A stretch of 64,000 nt of DNA from Dolomedes plantarius (taxonomy: Eukaryota; Arthropoda; Arachnida; Araneae; Dolomedidae), in the NCBI GenBank assembly GCA_907164885.2, contig OU015499.1:163455629-163519628 (forward strand). The letters are read 5' to 3'. Numbering within the stretch: position 1 is the stretch's first letter; every line of letters starts with the position of its first letter. A program made the position numbers and the translations under genes. The notes under the pieces are model-generated. The model worked only from the letters and a program-made list of their open reading frames with translations. It did not search any database and had not been told where the DNA came from. Positions 9,216 to 18,302 of this stretch are shown here, in pieces.

Positions 9216-10706
9216 ATGTCGCGCATTTCCCGTGTAAAAGGGCTTTCCAATGAAAGCCATTCCTTCGAGAAAATCCCTACTAAAGCCGGAGATGAATTCA
9301 CTACATGTGACCGAAATATTTTCGAATGTAATTTCTGTGATGGAAGATTTTCACATTTGGCCGACTTCAATACGCATCTTTCGTACCACCTTGCTGATAA
9401 TATACTCTGCACCCACACAAAGAACCTTTTCGCATGCACTGTATGTGAGAAAAGATTTGATAGAAACAGTAAATTAAAAATTCATCTCCGCACCCACACA
9501 GGAGAAAAACCTTTCCCCTGCACAATATGCGAGAAAAGATTTTCTGACAAAAGTATTTTAAAAAATCATCTTCGCACCCACACAGGAGAGAAACCTTTCC
9601 ACTGCACTATATGTGAGAAGAGATTTTCTCAACAAGGTACTTTACAAGCACATCTCCGCACCCACACAGGAGAGAAACCTTTCCCCTGCACTGTATGTCA
9701 GAAAAAATTTACGGAACGGACACAATTAAGAAGACATCTGCGCACCCACACAGGAGAGAAACCGTTCCCCTGCACTATGTGCGAGAAAAGATTTTCTGAA
9801 CAAGGTCTTTTAAAAATTCATCTTCGCACTCACACAGGAGAGAAACCTTTCCCCTGCACTATATGTGAAAAGAGATTTTCTCAACAATGTACTTTAAAAG
9901 CACATCTCCGCACCCACACAGGAGAGAAACCTTTCGCCTGCACTGTATGTCAGAAAAGCTTTTCGGATCGGAGAGGTTTCAAAAGACATCTCCGCATCCA
10001 CACAGGAGAGAAGCCTTTCGCCTGCTCTGTATGCGAGAAAAGATTTTCTAGGCAGGATCTGTTAAAATCACATATACACACCAAGTCAGGAGAGAAACCA
10101 TTCGCCTGCACTGTATGTGAGAAGAAATTTTCTCTACAGCGTCGTTTAAAAACACATCTCCGCATCCACACGGGAGAGAAACCTTTCGCCTGCACTGTAT
10201 GTGACAAAAGATTTTTTCAGCAGAATTGTTTAGAGAAACATTCCCGCACCCACACGGGAGAAAAACCTTTCGCCTGCACTGTATGTGACAGAAGGTTTTC
10301 TGAGTACGGTTCTTTAAAAAGGCATCTCCGCATTCACACAGGAGAGAAACCTTTCGCCTGCACTGTGTGTGAGAAAACGTTTTCTCTAAAGAGTGCATTA
10401 AAAACACATCTCCGCATCCACACAGGAGAGAAACCTTTCGCGTGCTCTGTATGTAAGAAAAAATTTTCTGAACAGGGTAGTTTACAGTCACATTTCCTTA
10501 CGCACGAAGGAGAGAAAGCTTTCGCTTGCTCTGTATGTAAGAAAAGATTTTCTCACCCAGGTAGTATAAAAAGACACCTCCGTACCCACACAGGAGAGAA
10601 ACCTTTTGCCTGCACTGTATGTGAGAAAAAATTTTCATTACAGAGTTCTTTAAAAGCGCATTTTCGCAACCACACTGGAGAAAAACCTTTCGTCTGCACT
10701 CTGTAA
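9216..10706 (+). CDS. C2H2 zinc-finger protein, 16 fingers plus a truncated 17th (ZNF-A)
   Basis: About 496 residues, almost entirely classical C2H2 fingers (C-X2-C-X12-H-X3-H) joined by TGEKPF linkers, so a likely sequence-specific nuclear DNA-binding protein. Finger 1 (FECNFCDGRF) is separated from the array by a spacer. Finger 9 ends SHIHTKSGEKPF, with the last zinc-binding His replaced by Lys. The coding sequence stops at TAA inside finger 17 (FVCTL, stop), while in-frame finger sequence continues past it. No KRAB, BTB, SCAN or ZAD domain is visible. The start is placed at 9216 because the ZNF-B-equivalent start codon is GTG at 9201. The whole array is in one exon after a splice acceptor at 9079. 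It is either a functional shortened gene or an early pseudogene. Confidence 0.85.
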   Translation: MSRISRVKGLSNESHSFEKIPTKAGDEFTTCDRNIFECNFCDGRFSHLADFNTHLSYHLADNILCTHTKNLFACTVCEKRFDRNSKLKIHLRTHTGEKPFPCTICEKRFSDKSILKNHLRTHTGEKPFHCTICEKRFSQQGTLQAHLRTHTGEKPFPCTVCQKKFTERTQLRRHLRTHTGEKPFPCTMCEKRFSEQGLLKIHLRTHTGEKPFPCTICEKRFSQQCTLKAHLRTHTGEKPFACTVCQKSFSDRRGFKRHLRIHTGEKPFACSVCEKRFSRQDLLKSHIHTKSGEKPFACTVCEKKFSLQRRLKTHLRIHTGEKPFACTVCDKRFFQQNCLEKHSRTHTGEKPFACTVCDRRFSEYGSLKRHLRIHTGEKPFACTVCEKTFSLKSALKTHLRIHTGEKPFACSVCKKKFSEQGSLQSHFLTHEGEKAFACSVCKKRFSHPGSIKRHLRTHTGEKPFACTVCEKKFSLQSSLKAHFRNHTGEKPFVCTL

Positions 10707-10849
10707 GTTTTTTCAGGACAGGGTTATTTAAAAATACATCTCCAGACCCACACAGGGGAGAAACCTCTTCCGTGCAATGTATGTGAGAGAAGGTTTTCTT
10801 TCAAAGGGAATTTGAAAACGCATCTCCTTATTCATGGAGGAAAGACTTG
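10707..10849 (+). pseudogene. In-frame zinc-finger remnant beyond the ZNF-A stop
   Basis: Reading on in the same frame after the TAA gives SGQGYLKIHLQTHTGEKP and a further finger CNVCERRFSFKGNLKTHL, then the C-terminal end LLIHGGKT and a stop. ZNF-B ends with an equivalent [13 protein letters not shown]. Compared with neighbouring fingers, about nine bases are missing around the TAA, so one in-frame deletion created the premature stop. Confidence 0.75.
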
Positions 10850-11475
10850 ATCTGCACTAAATGTGAAAAAAAGTTTTCTGAACTCATTCGTAAAAAAATG
10901 GTTGTACCCACACAGAAATCTTTCGTCCTCACCGTGTGAGAGAAAAGGTTTCTTTCCATTGTGCTTTAAAAACGCATCAGGGATAAAATCCACATTCTAC
11001 TTTTGTATGAAGCGTGTTTTTTGTTCCACCGTGGGGAAATATCCTTGAAAATCGAATTCAGGTTTTACGGTGTTTATTTAAAACCGATATCGCACGTATG
11101 GATATTTTAGAATGAATTTAGTGTTTTATGACATATTTTTTTATACATTTTTTTCTTCTGAAAATATTCTTAAATACATCAATGCCCCATCAGTCTCGAC
11201 CCATGATCCTTGATGGGATAATTGACCCACCCAAAAACAAGTCGTCATATCTGCAATTGTTCTGGTTTTTGTTTTTGCCTAATATGAAATTATAATTTTT
11301 AAGATTTAACTGCTTTTTCCTACATCTGCTGTGTTCTGAAAATAAGAAATAAATATGTATAATGATATATAAATAAATATTTTATGGCTTCATATCAAGA
11401 TTGAATTAATTTTCGCTTTTCTCTATCTTTTAATTATTTTAAAGTAATTTGGTCTTTATTAGAAGGGTTTTTACT
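10850..11475 (+). other. ZNF-A 3' untranslated region with polyadenylation signal
   Basis: This is homologous to the ZNF-B 3' region (39015-39288, 40236-40471, 40908-41015). It shares TCTCGACCCATGATCCTTGA, CCTACATCTGCTGTGTTCTG-like sequence and GATATATAAATAAATAT. AATAAA at 11348-11353 is the best polyadenylation signal. ZNF-A lacks both insertions seen in ZNF-B here and so serves as the empty site for them. Confidence 0.65.
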
Positions 11476-12548
11476 AATGTTCAACCAGTTATACTTAGAG
11501 AACTGAAAAGTGCAGTTCATCGGGAATGGTCTCAAATTCTTCAAGCCATCTTGCAACTTGTCAGAGTCCATGTCAGAGGGAATCGAAAGAGAGCAAAAGG
11601 TGGCTGAATAATGCACTGGGTAGGTGGTTCTGATAAATTGGACACTCTGTATGCATACCTCTGAGCTGTGATTGAATAACTAGCCAGATGCAAACGTTTA
11701 TATTCGATTATTTCTTATTCTAATGTGGAGTTCAGTCTACTGGTGAGAGGTAGAAAATCCGTGAGACATTTTTTATGGCCGCATTAACGAGAAGAATGAA
11801 CCAAGTCATTAGATCCCTAGTTAATTCCGTATAATTGCTCTCTTTGAGTCTGAAGTTTTAACTCAAATCGTGAGGAAGTTTTTGCCCCAAGTGAGATTGG
11901 CCCAATTTTCACCAGAAATTAATTCTATGAAATTTTGGTATGAACTTCCCCCAATCAGATAATTTCATCAGAAGCGTTTACATTTGTTGATCCGAGTTAC
12001 CATAAATCTTAAAGTGTAAGCAAAATAGATCTTGACTAGATGATGTTCTACGGCAGGAATGGAAAATTGTTTTGGCTTTGAGGCCGCTTTGTGGAAGCAA
12101 AGGGCCGCACCTTTTAAAATTCTTGCATTTATTACTTAACTTTACATTTCATAAAAGGTATAATTCAGAAGGTTAAACCGACATCAACTTGCTCATAAAC
12201 GGTATTATTACTGACAAATAATTTCCCTTTTTTCCCTATCTTATCAAAACTGAATATCTAACTACTTCTATATGATAACACTGCCCATTCTATATAATTT
12301 ACATTGACATTAATTTCACAATTGTTTAAGTATAATATATCGATAATAGATATACATTAGCATTTAACATTTCACATTTATAATGTTACATATTGTACAT
12401 TATATACATTTACTTATTTACTTTTAATTAATTAAGCTATATACATTGAATACATACACAATACTTTACAATCTGTTTCAAAATTTGTTTGCTTTGAACA
12501 TTACTTACATGTTCACATAATTGCGATTTCAGTCTTAACACCTACTCT
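11476..12548. other. AT-rich DNA without recognised features
   Basis: No coding region, RNA gene or inverted repeat stands out. A short GC-richer patch at 12080-12115 (TTTGAGGCCGCTTTGTGG, GGGCCGCACC) looks like transposon sequence but has no partner arm that I could find. Confidence 0.5.
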
Positions 12549-13887
12549 ACTCCAACTTGACAGACGTTAGATGGCGCTACGACTGTCGGACAAAATCGGA
12601 ATGGCCTTGTGGTCCGAAAAAGGCATGATATAGTTCAGTCCCTCGTCATGAATGAATTCGCTTTTGAAAACCGAACTGAAGTCGGGGTTTCTTTTCCTGA
12701 TTTTAACAATTCCATTTGCAGACTTAATTAGAACAACACTACCAGAACGAAAATCTTCATTTTTATTCCCATCAGTGTAGATAAAGGTAGCTTCATCAGG
12801 AATGCCATTTATAATTTCCAATGCAGATTGCCGGAGATAATCCGGAGCATCAAATTTCTTGGAGATCTGAGACATGAGCTCAGTATGAAAACCGACCCTA
12901 GGGAGACCCTGAGAAGATCAATGCAATGTCTCGGAGAATTATGCTCGATGGAGCGGACAAGCAAATTATAGGAATCAATTTGGCCGTTTATTTGTTGTCA
13001 AGGGTTGTTTTTGTTAAGCCTTTGATTATTGCACCAGTGCAGCCGGAAACCCAAGGTACGATTTTTGGAACCATAACTGTAAAGTTTATTATAATATTTT
13101 ACCTGGCTCGAATTCCTTCTCAAACTCAGAGGTTGAAGATCCAACTCATACAGTGCTATATCATTCAGACAATTGTTTCGCAAGTCAACAATTATACAAG
13201 AAGCACTAAGCTGCTCCCTCCAATTTCTGGAGACTCGTTGTGGAAGCACAGTAATAAACAGGGAAGCCGTATTCAAGGATGAGGCGGATAATAGCTGAGT
13301 AGGTAGTTCTTAAAGTGTTTCTGTCGGCACTCCAGTCCCGTCTCGAGATATACTTAAGGATGTTAAGTCGTTTTCTAATCTTCAAAACCAGTGCTTTCAC
13401 GTGTCTGTTACTAGTAAATTAAGGTTGGAGAATAAAACCCAAGTATTTATGATGTCTCTCAAACCTGAGAGGTAGATGATTCATAAAAACACTTGGTTGA
13501 TAATTGTACGACCACTTGTTGGTGATAAAAAAGCTTAGAATGGATTTGGATGGTTTGGATGGTTAATTAGTGGTCATTAGAAAATTTTCACATATCTGCA
13601 AGGGTATAATTTGTATTCGACTAAATATTATTTGCATCAGAGCGAGAGCTCCAGAGGGCAATGTCATCTGCGAACAGACCGACCTCACATCTCTCTAATT
13701 TTCTCAACACCAGCTATGTACAGAAAGAAAAGGGTAGGGCTCAACACGGAACTCAGGGGGACGCCTTGAGTCAACTTAAAGCTGTTTGACATAGTAGTAT
13801 TAAGCTTCACTCTGATCAGTCTGTCCCTCAAAAAAATTTGAGATCGAAGACAAAGATTTTCCTTTGATGATGAAATGTTTTTAAAGT
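12549..13887 (-). mobile_element. Jockey/I-like LINE fragment, copy 1 (RT C-terminal part and RNase H)
   Basis: From 13933 down, minus-strand pieces read as RT (KLNTTMSNSFKLTQGVPLSSVLSPTLFFLYIAGV), a later RT or thumb segment (13206-13400: LRTTYSAIIRLILEYGFPVYYCAS) and an RNase H domain (12567-12875: ATFIYTDGNKNEDFRSGS, PILSDSRSAI). Frames change between the pieces. It is the same family as the longer copy at 47741-53233, for example CAAGTCAACAATTATAC at 13181 and 47754. The homology ends at 13886, beside the fold-back repeat. Confidence 0.85.
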
Positions 13888-13981
13888 GACGTTGAGACGA
13901 AAATAAACCAATTATAGGCGTTAAAAATTTCATTGCTAATCGTTTGGAGGCATATGATTGGTTTATTTTCGTCTCAACGTC
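13888..13981. repeat. Fold-back repeat with 25 bp perfect arms
   Basis: The 25 bp arm at 13888-13912 (GACGTTGAGACGAAAATAAA...) is repeated exactly in reverse complement at 13957-13981, around a 44 bp loop. It abuts the broken end of the LINE fragment and may be a miniature DNA transposon. The right flank continues GGACTCCTATGTGAACAGAC, which resembles a DNA transposon end. Confidence 0.8.
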
Positions 13982-14423
13982 ATCTTTTCCTTAACGCAAC
14001 GCAACGGACTCCTATGTGAACAGACCCTAAATCTCCTGTCTCAAAATGACTTATAATCAATGTTAATGTGTTCAGTAGTAAATATAATTAAGATAAGTTA
14101 AGTTTAAAGTTACAAGTTACTTCAATAAAAATTAAGTTTAGAAGCTTCAAAAAATTGAAGGGTAAGAAAAATTTTAAAATTTAAAAAATATAAAGATTAA
14201 GTAAATGAAGATTAAAAAGTAGAAATTAAATAATACTAATTTGAAATTAAATAACAAGTTAAGTAAAAGGTGGTCCTCAGCAAACATGATGGAAAGTTTG
14301 CAAAAAAAGAAAAAAAGGCCCTGTGCAGGGTCATACAATTCGTAACGAGATGATTACAGATTTACGCGGGGGAAAACTAAAAATATCAAGATAGGGAGGG
14401 AATCTGATCCCAGGTGCTTCATC
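13982..14423 (-). repeat. AT-rich interspersed repeat, SINE-like, copy 1
   Basis: This shares order and wording with 62090-62545: AAAAAGGCCCT...CAGG, CATACA, GTAA, then GAAAACTAAAAATA. The 62 kb copy ends in a tRNA-like B box (GGGTTCGACCCC on the minus strand). Here the equivalent part near 14400 is degraded (GGGATCAGATTCC). Poly-A/T-rich sequence fills the rest. Confidence 0.5.
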
Positions 14424-15728
14424 AATAACGTGACCATTTATTTTTTGACTCAAAACGGGACATTGGTTTATTTAGGTTAATTAACAGGTAGTCAAGAAAA
14501 AAACCCCACTTTTTTAAAGTTATTTATTTAGAAAAAGTCAGTTAGCTTAAAAGTTACGAATTAAAAAATATATATACCTGAAACGTTTAGTTATATTTAT
14601 ATTTATTAGAGGAACAAATTTGCTTTAATATAGCTGGTGAGGATTTTAAGTAAGAATGAAACTCTTGGCACGTTTTTTTATATTCACCTTAATTATCAAC
14701 ATCGCCTTTAGAACTGAAATTTGTAACTGGGTCTTCTCAGATGGCCACAATTTGTTCATCATAGAAAATACTCTTTCTACTGGAGCATTTGTAGCAGGCA
14801 AACATAAAATATATTCAGTTAAAATAGAAAAGTTTTCATGCTGAAGATTGTTGGCTTGAAAGTGTTTGAATACTTCCACCCAATGAGTTTCCGTGGAAAC
14901 ATTTAGATTATTCCATTCGGTTACTTTCTGCGATGTAATGAAGTTACAAATTAACGAAAATTCGTCAAAAACTTCTGCATCTTTATTACAGTCAATATAT
15001 TCCTTTTCAATTAATACATCCAGAGATTTTTGAACGTCTTCCCATGCGGGGACCTTTTTTAAATCTCCAGATATTCACGGCTTGTTTGATAAAATTCTGT
15101 AGCCGGCCTTTTCACAAACTCTTCATCTATGTCAGTAACATTATCTTTCGATTTCACTATTAATTGACGGACCATAAATGGAAGAAACTGATTGGTCTGT
15201 TTCTGAGTCAAATTGTCTTTTAGTTGATTGATTTCTTTTGCAGCTTCAATTGCCGATACAGTCTGACCTTCCAATTTCAATACAGCTTGATGAAAACTTG
15301 CTGACTGAGCGTGTAAAAAATAAAGCCACAATTCGGATGTGGGATCTTCAAAAAAGTTTTTTAGTAACAGGGGACATTTTTCAATACTCAAAAAGTAGTT
15401 TTTTAATGGCAGATACATTTTTAAAACCCTTTCCAAGGCAGGCATAAGAGCAAGCCATCTAGTTTTGCTATAGCCGAGAATTTGTTGATATTCCGTTTCA
15501 GTTTCGGCGCAAAACTCCTTTAGAGCTTCAACTCGAATCGAGTAAATATAAAAAAATGAATATATCTTCACAATAATGCTTTCGTAATCTAAGGGTAGCC
15601 TGTCTGCAGCAGATTTTATTGCATTGTGAATTACATGGGCTCCACATCCAATACGTATCAATGGCTTTTTCAGTGATGATTGTAATTTCGTTAATACATT
15701 GTTAGTTCCTCGCCTAGCCGCACCTCCG

Positions 15729-17336
15729 AAATTGATGTTGACATTGTCTCCGCAAAATGCCACGACGTTTGCTGTCAAATTATTATCTGTCAACACTTGG
15801 TTTAAATAATCGACAATGATGTCAGAAGTCTCACCTGGTTGGTCTTGGAGATCTAAAATGTTTACTTGCACACCTACGTAAGGTTGAAAAAAGCGCACTA
15901 GAATAGGGTATATTTTCTTGTTACCGTGGTTTGAAGCGTCATTTAGTATTGTAATACAATTGGACTTATCAAGATCATCTTTTAATTCTTTCATTGCTGT
16001 AGGCGTCAAAACATTTACTACAATAGCTTCTGATTTCGTACGCGCGCATGTAAATTTGGGATCAAAACATGATTGAATTAATTGCGACGCCCAATCATTA
16101 GAGCTAAAACTGTGGTTTTCTTGTATCGTGTGATAAAGCCCAGACGCCTTCTGCCGCGGCGATATCCAAATCCTTTAAAGTTGGTGCGTCCGATTTCTTG
16201 AAAAAGGTAACATCGAAGAACTCGAAGCGGCGTCACGATAGGCATTTTTATGTTTTTCAGACTTAAATTGATGTTGACATTGTCTCCGCAAAATGCCACG
16301 ACGTTTGCTGTCAAATTATTATCTGTCAACACTTGGTTTAAATAATCGACAATGATGTCAGAAGTCTCACCTGGTTGGTCTTGGAGATCTAAAATGTTTA
16401 CTTGCACACCTACGTAAGGTTGAAAAAAGCGCACTAGAATAGGGTATATTTTCTTGTTACCGTGGTTTGAAGCGTCATTTAGTATTGTAATACAATTGGA
16501 CTTATCAAGATCATCTTTTAATTCTTTCATTGCTGTAGGCGTCAAAACATTTACTACAATAGCTTCTGATTTCGTACGCGCGCATGTAAATTTGGGATCA
16601 AAACATGATTGAATTAATTGCGACGCCCAATCATTAGAGCTAAAACTGTGGTTTTCTTGTATCGTGTGATAAAGCCCAGACGCCTTCTGCCGCGGCGATA
16701 TCCAAATCCTTTAAAGTTGGTGCGTCCGATTTCTTGAAAAAGGTAACATCGAAGAACTCGAAGCGGCGTCACGATAGGCATTTTTATGTTTTTCAGACTT
16801 AAATTGATGTTGACATTGTCTCCGCAAAATGCCACGACGTTTGCTGTCAAATTATTATCTGTCAACACTTGGTTTAAATAATCGACAATGATGTCAGAAG
16901 TCTCACCTGGTTGGTCTTGGAGATCTAAAATGTTTACTTGCACACCTACGTAAGGTTGAAAAAAGCGCACTAGAATAGGGTATATTTTCTTGTTACCGTG
17001 GTTTGAAGCGTCATTTAGTATTGTAATACAATTGGACTTATCAAGATCATCTTTTAATTCTTTCATTGCTGTAGGCGTCAAAACATTTACTACAATAGCT
17101 TCTGATTTCGTACGCGCGCATGTAAATTTGGGATCAAAACATGATTGAATTAATTGCGACGCCCAATCATTAGAGCTAAAACTGTGGTTTTCTTGTATCG
17201 TGTGATAAAGCCCAGACGCCTTCTGCCGCGGCGATATCCAAATCCTTTAAAGTTGGTGCGTCCGATTTCTTGAAAAAGGTAACATCGAAGAACTCGAAGC
17301 GGCGTCACGATAGGCATTTTTATGTTTTTCAGACTT
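15729..17336 (-). repeat. 536 bp unit in three tandem copies inside the hAT transposase
   Basis: AATTGATGTTGACATTGTCT recurs at 15727, 16263 and 16799, and every landmark between recurs at the same 536 bp offset. The second and third copies give identical 155-residue open frames (16078-16545 and 16614-17081). I see no base differences between copies. The junction falls at TTAAAT microhomology (CTTAAATTGATG against CTTTAAATGC). It is either a very recent duplication or an assembly artefact. Confidence 0.92.
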
Positions 17337-17473
17337 TAAATGCTGTTCAATATCACTGGCACCATCATGGGAAACGCTAAATTCTGTACGACACTTTTCA
17401 CATCTGACATCTGAGGGAGTATTTATTTGCTTGATAAACGGATATTTTGCTTGTAAGTTAACATTGAACGTAC

Positions 17474-17926
17474 TGTTACGTCTTGGCCCTTTTCGGGGAA
17501 AAAGGCCACCCAACCAAAGCCCATCCCTTTACGAATTCTTCCCGTTTCCAAGCGATCGTGGGTGGCTCCTGCAACCCCCCCCCCCTCCCGCCGGCCAGCT
17601 GGCTGAAAAGAGACGCAGAGAATTTTGGGGAAGCATGGAGAGAGGTAGCTGATTATTGAGCCTCGCATCTGTCCGTCGACAAGCAGGGCCGATAGGGCGC
17701 TGTGCGGACCGAAGGCCTGAAAATTCCTCTCTTGGATCCCGTTTTTACAAGTGGAGAGACACATGTCTGTCATTGTAAAAGATTATTTTGGTTCCTATAG
17801 AACCTCTCATGCAGAGGAGCCTAGACTCTTTGTTTTGTACATAGTGTACAGTTTTTATGTAATACAAGCTCTGTGTAATAATTAATCGTCTCTCGTGTGT
17901 CTTCTTTTTCCACCGAGGACGTTATA
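17474..17926. repeat. Solo LTR inserted in the hAT transposase N-terminus
   Basis: This 453 bp GC-richer segment starts TGTTACGTC and ends GACGTTATA, near-inverted ends with CA decayed to TA. It is flanked by GTAC on both sides (17470-17473 and 17927-17930), a 4 bp duplication. The transposase N-terminal codons continue on either side of it. No internal retrotransposon sequence is present, so it is an LTR left after recombination. Family not identified. Confidence 0.75.
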
Positions 17927-18302
17927 GTACACTTGCGTTTCGGCACTTTAACTTATGATTCCAAAACAAAAGAAGTTTAAGTTATTTACTAGGTACACGA
18001 GCATCAAACAACAACAAAACAAATATCAAGAAGTGGGCGAACGAAAAATCTGTCAAACAATTAGTCAACAAAGCGCGAGCGATGACGTCTTCGCCACTCT
18101 CGGCTATCGTCGCGTCAACCGACGATGCGGTCTCGCTCTCGCACACCGATCGCGTCCGGCCGGCTCGACCACTCAAATTTTCGCGCGGTTTCAGAAAACG
18201 GGACAATTTTGCGTCCCAGAGTTCATTTCGGGGTCACCAGGACTCGTAACTCTAAAAGGGGACAGTCCCGTTCAAAACGGGACGTCTGGTCACGTTATTC
18301 AT

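Larger units (their letters stand above)
14646..17946 (-). pseudogene. hAT transposase with N-terminal BED/TTF-like zinc finger, broken
   Basis: The N-terminus reads PKRKC at 17932-17946 with its initiator codon changed to GTG, then is cut by the solo LTR. It resumes at 17469 with a zinc finger (CEKCRTEF, then HLKSEKHKNAYR). The catalytic domain (15059-16009) shows LNDASNHGNKKIYPILVRFF, FCGDNVNIN and CGAHVIHNAIKSAADRL, normal hAT landmarks. The C-terminal dimerisation region (14646-14879) reads LPATNAPVERVFSMMNKLWP. A tandem triplication (15729-17336) inserts two out-of-frame extra copies, so the gene cannot be read through. Its function would have been cut-and-paste transposition of its own element. 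Confidence 0.85.
14424..18299 (-). mobile_element. hAT-superfamily DNA transposon
   Basis: Perfect 13 bp terminal inverted repeats AATAACGTGACCA lie at 14424-14436 and 18287-18299. Just inside are matching CAAAACGGGACA-type subterminal sequences. Between them, on the minus strand, is a hAT transposase with an N-terminal zinc finger and a C-terminal dimerisation domain. The usual 8 bp target duplication could not be confirmed; only CATC is common to both flanks. The element carries a solo LTR and an internal triplication. Confidence 0.75.

Noticed and set aside
9950..10491. Long open frames on the minus strand opposite ZNF-A (also 38538-38954 opposite ZNF-B)
   Set aside because: They mirror the repeated finger sequence and have no independent support.
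10700..10722. GTAAGT...TTTTTTCAG at the ZNF-A stop looks like a tiny intron
   Set aside because: The span is about 15-20 bases, too short to splice, and alignment with sister fingers shows a simple in-frame deletion with a stop.
12060..12130. hAT-like terminus (GGGCCGCACC)
   Set aside because: No matching second terminus or target duplication found.
16078..17081. Two separate 155-residue genes
   Set aside because: They are tandem copies of one piece of the hAT transposase running out of frame.
17423..17773. GC-rich open frames on both strands
   Set aside because: They lie in the solo LTR and show no domain.
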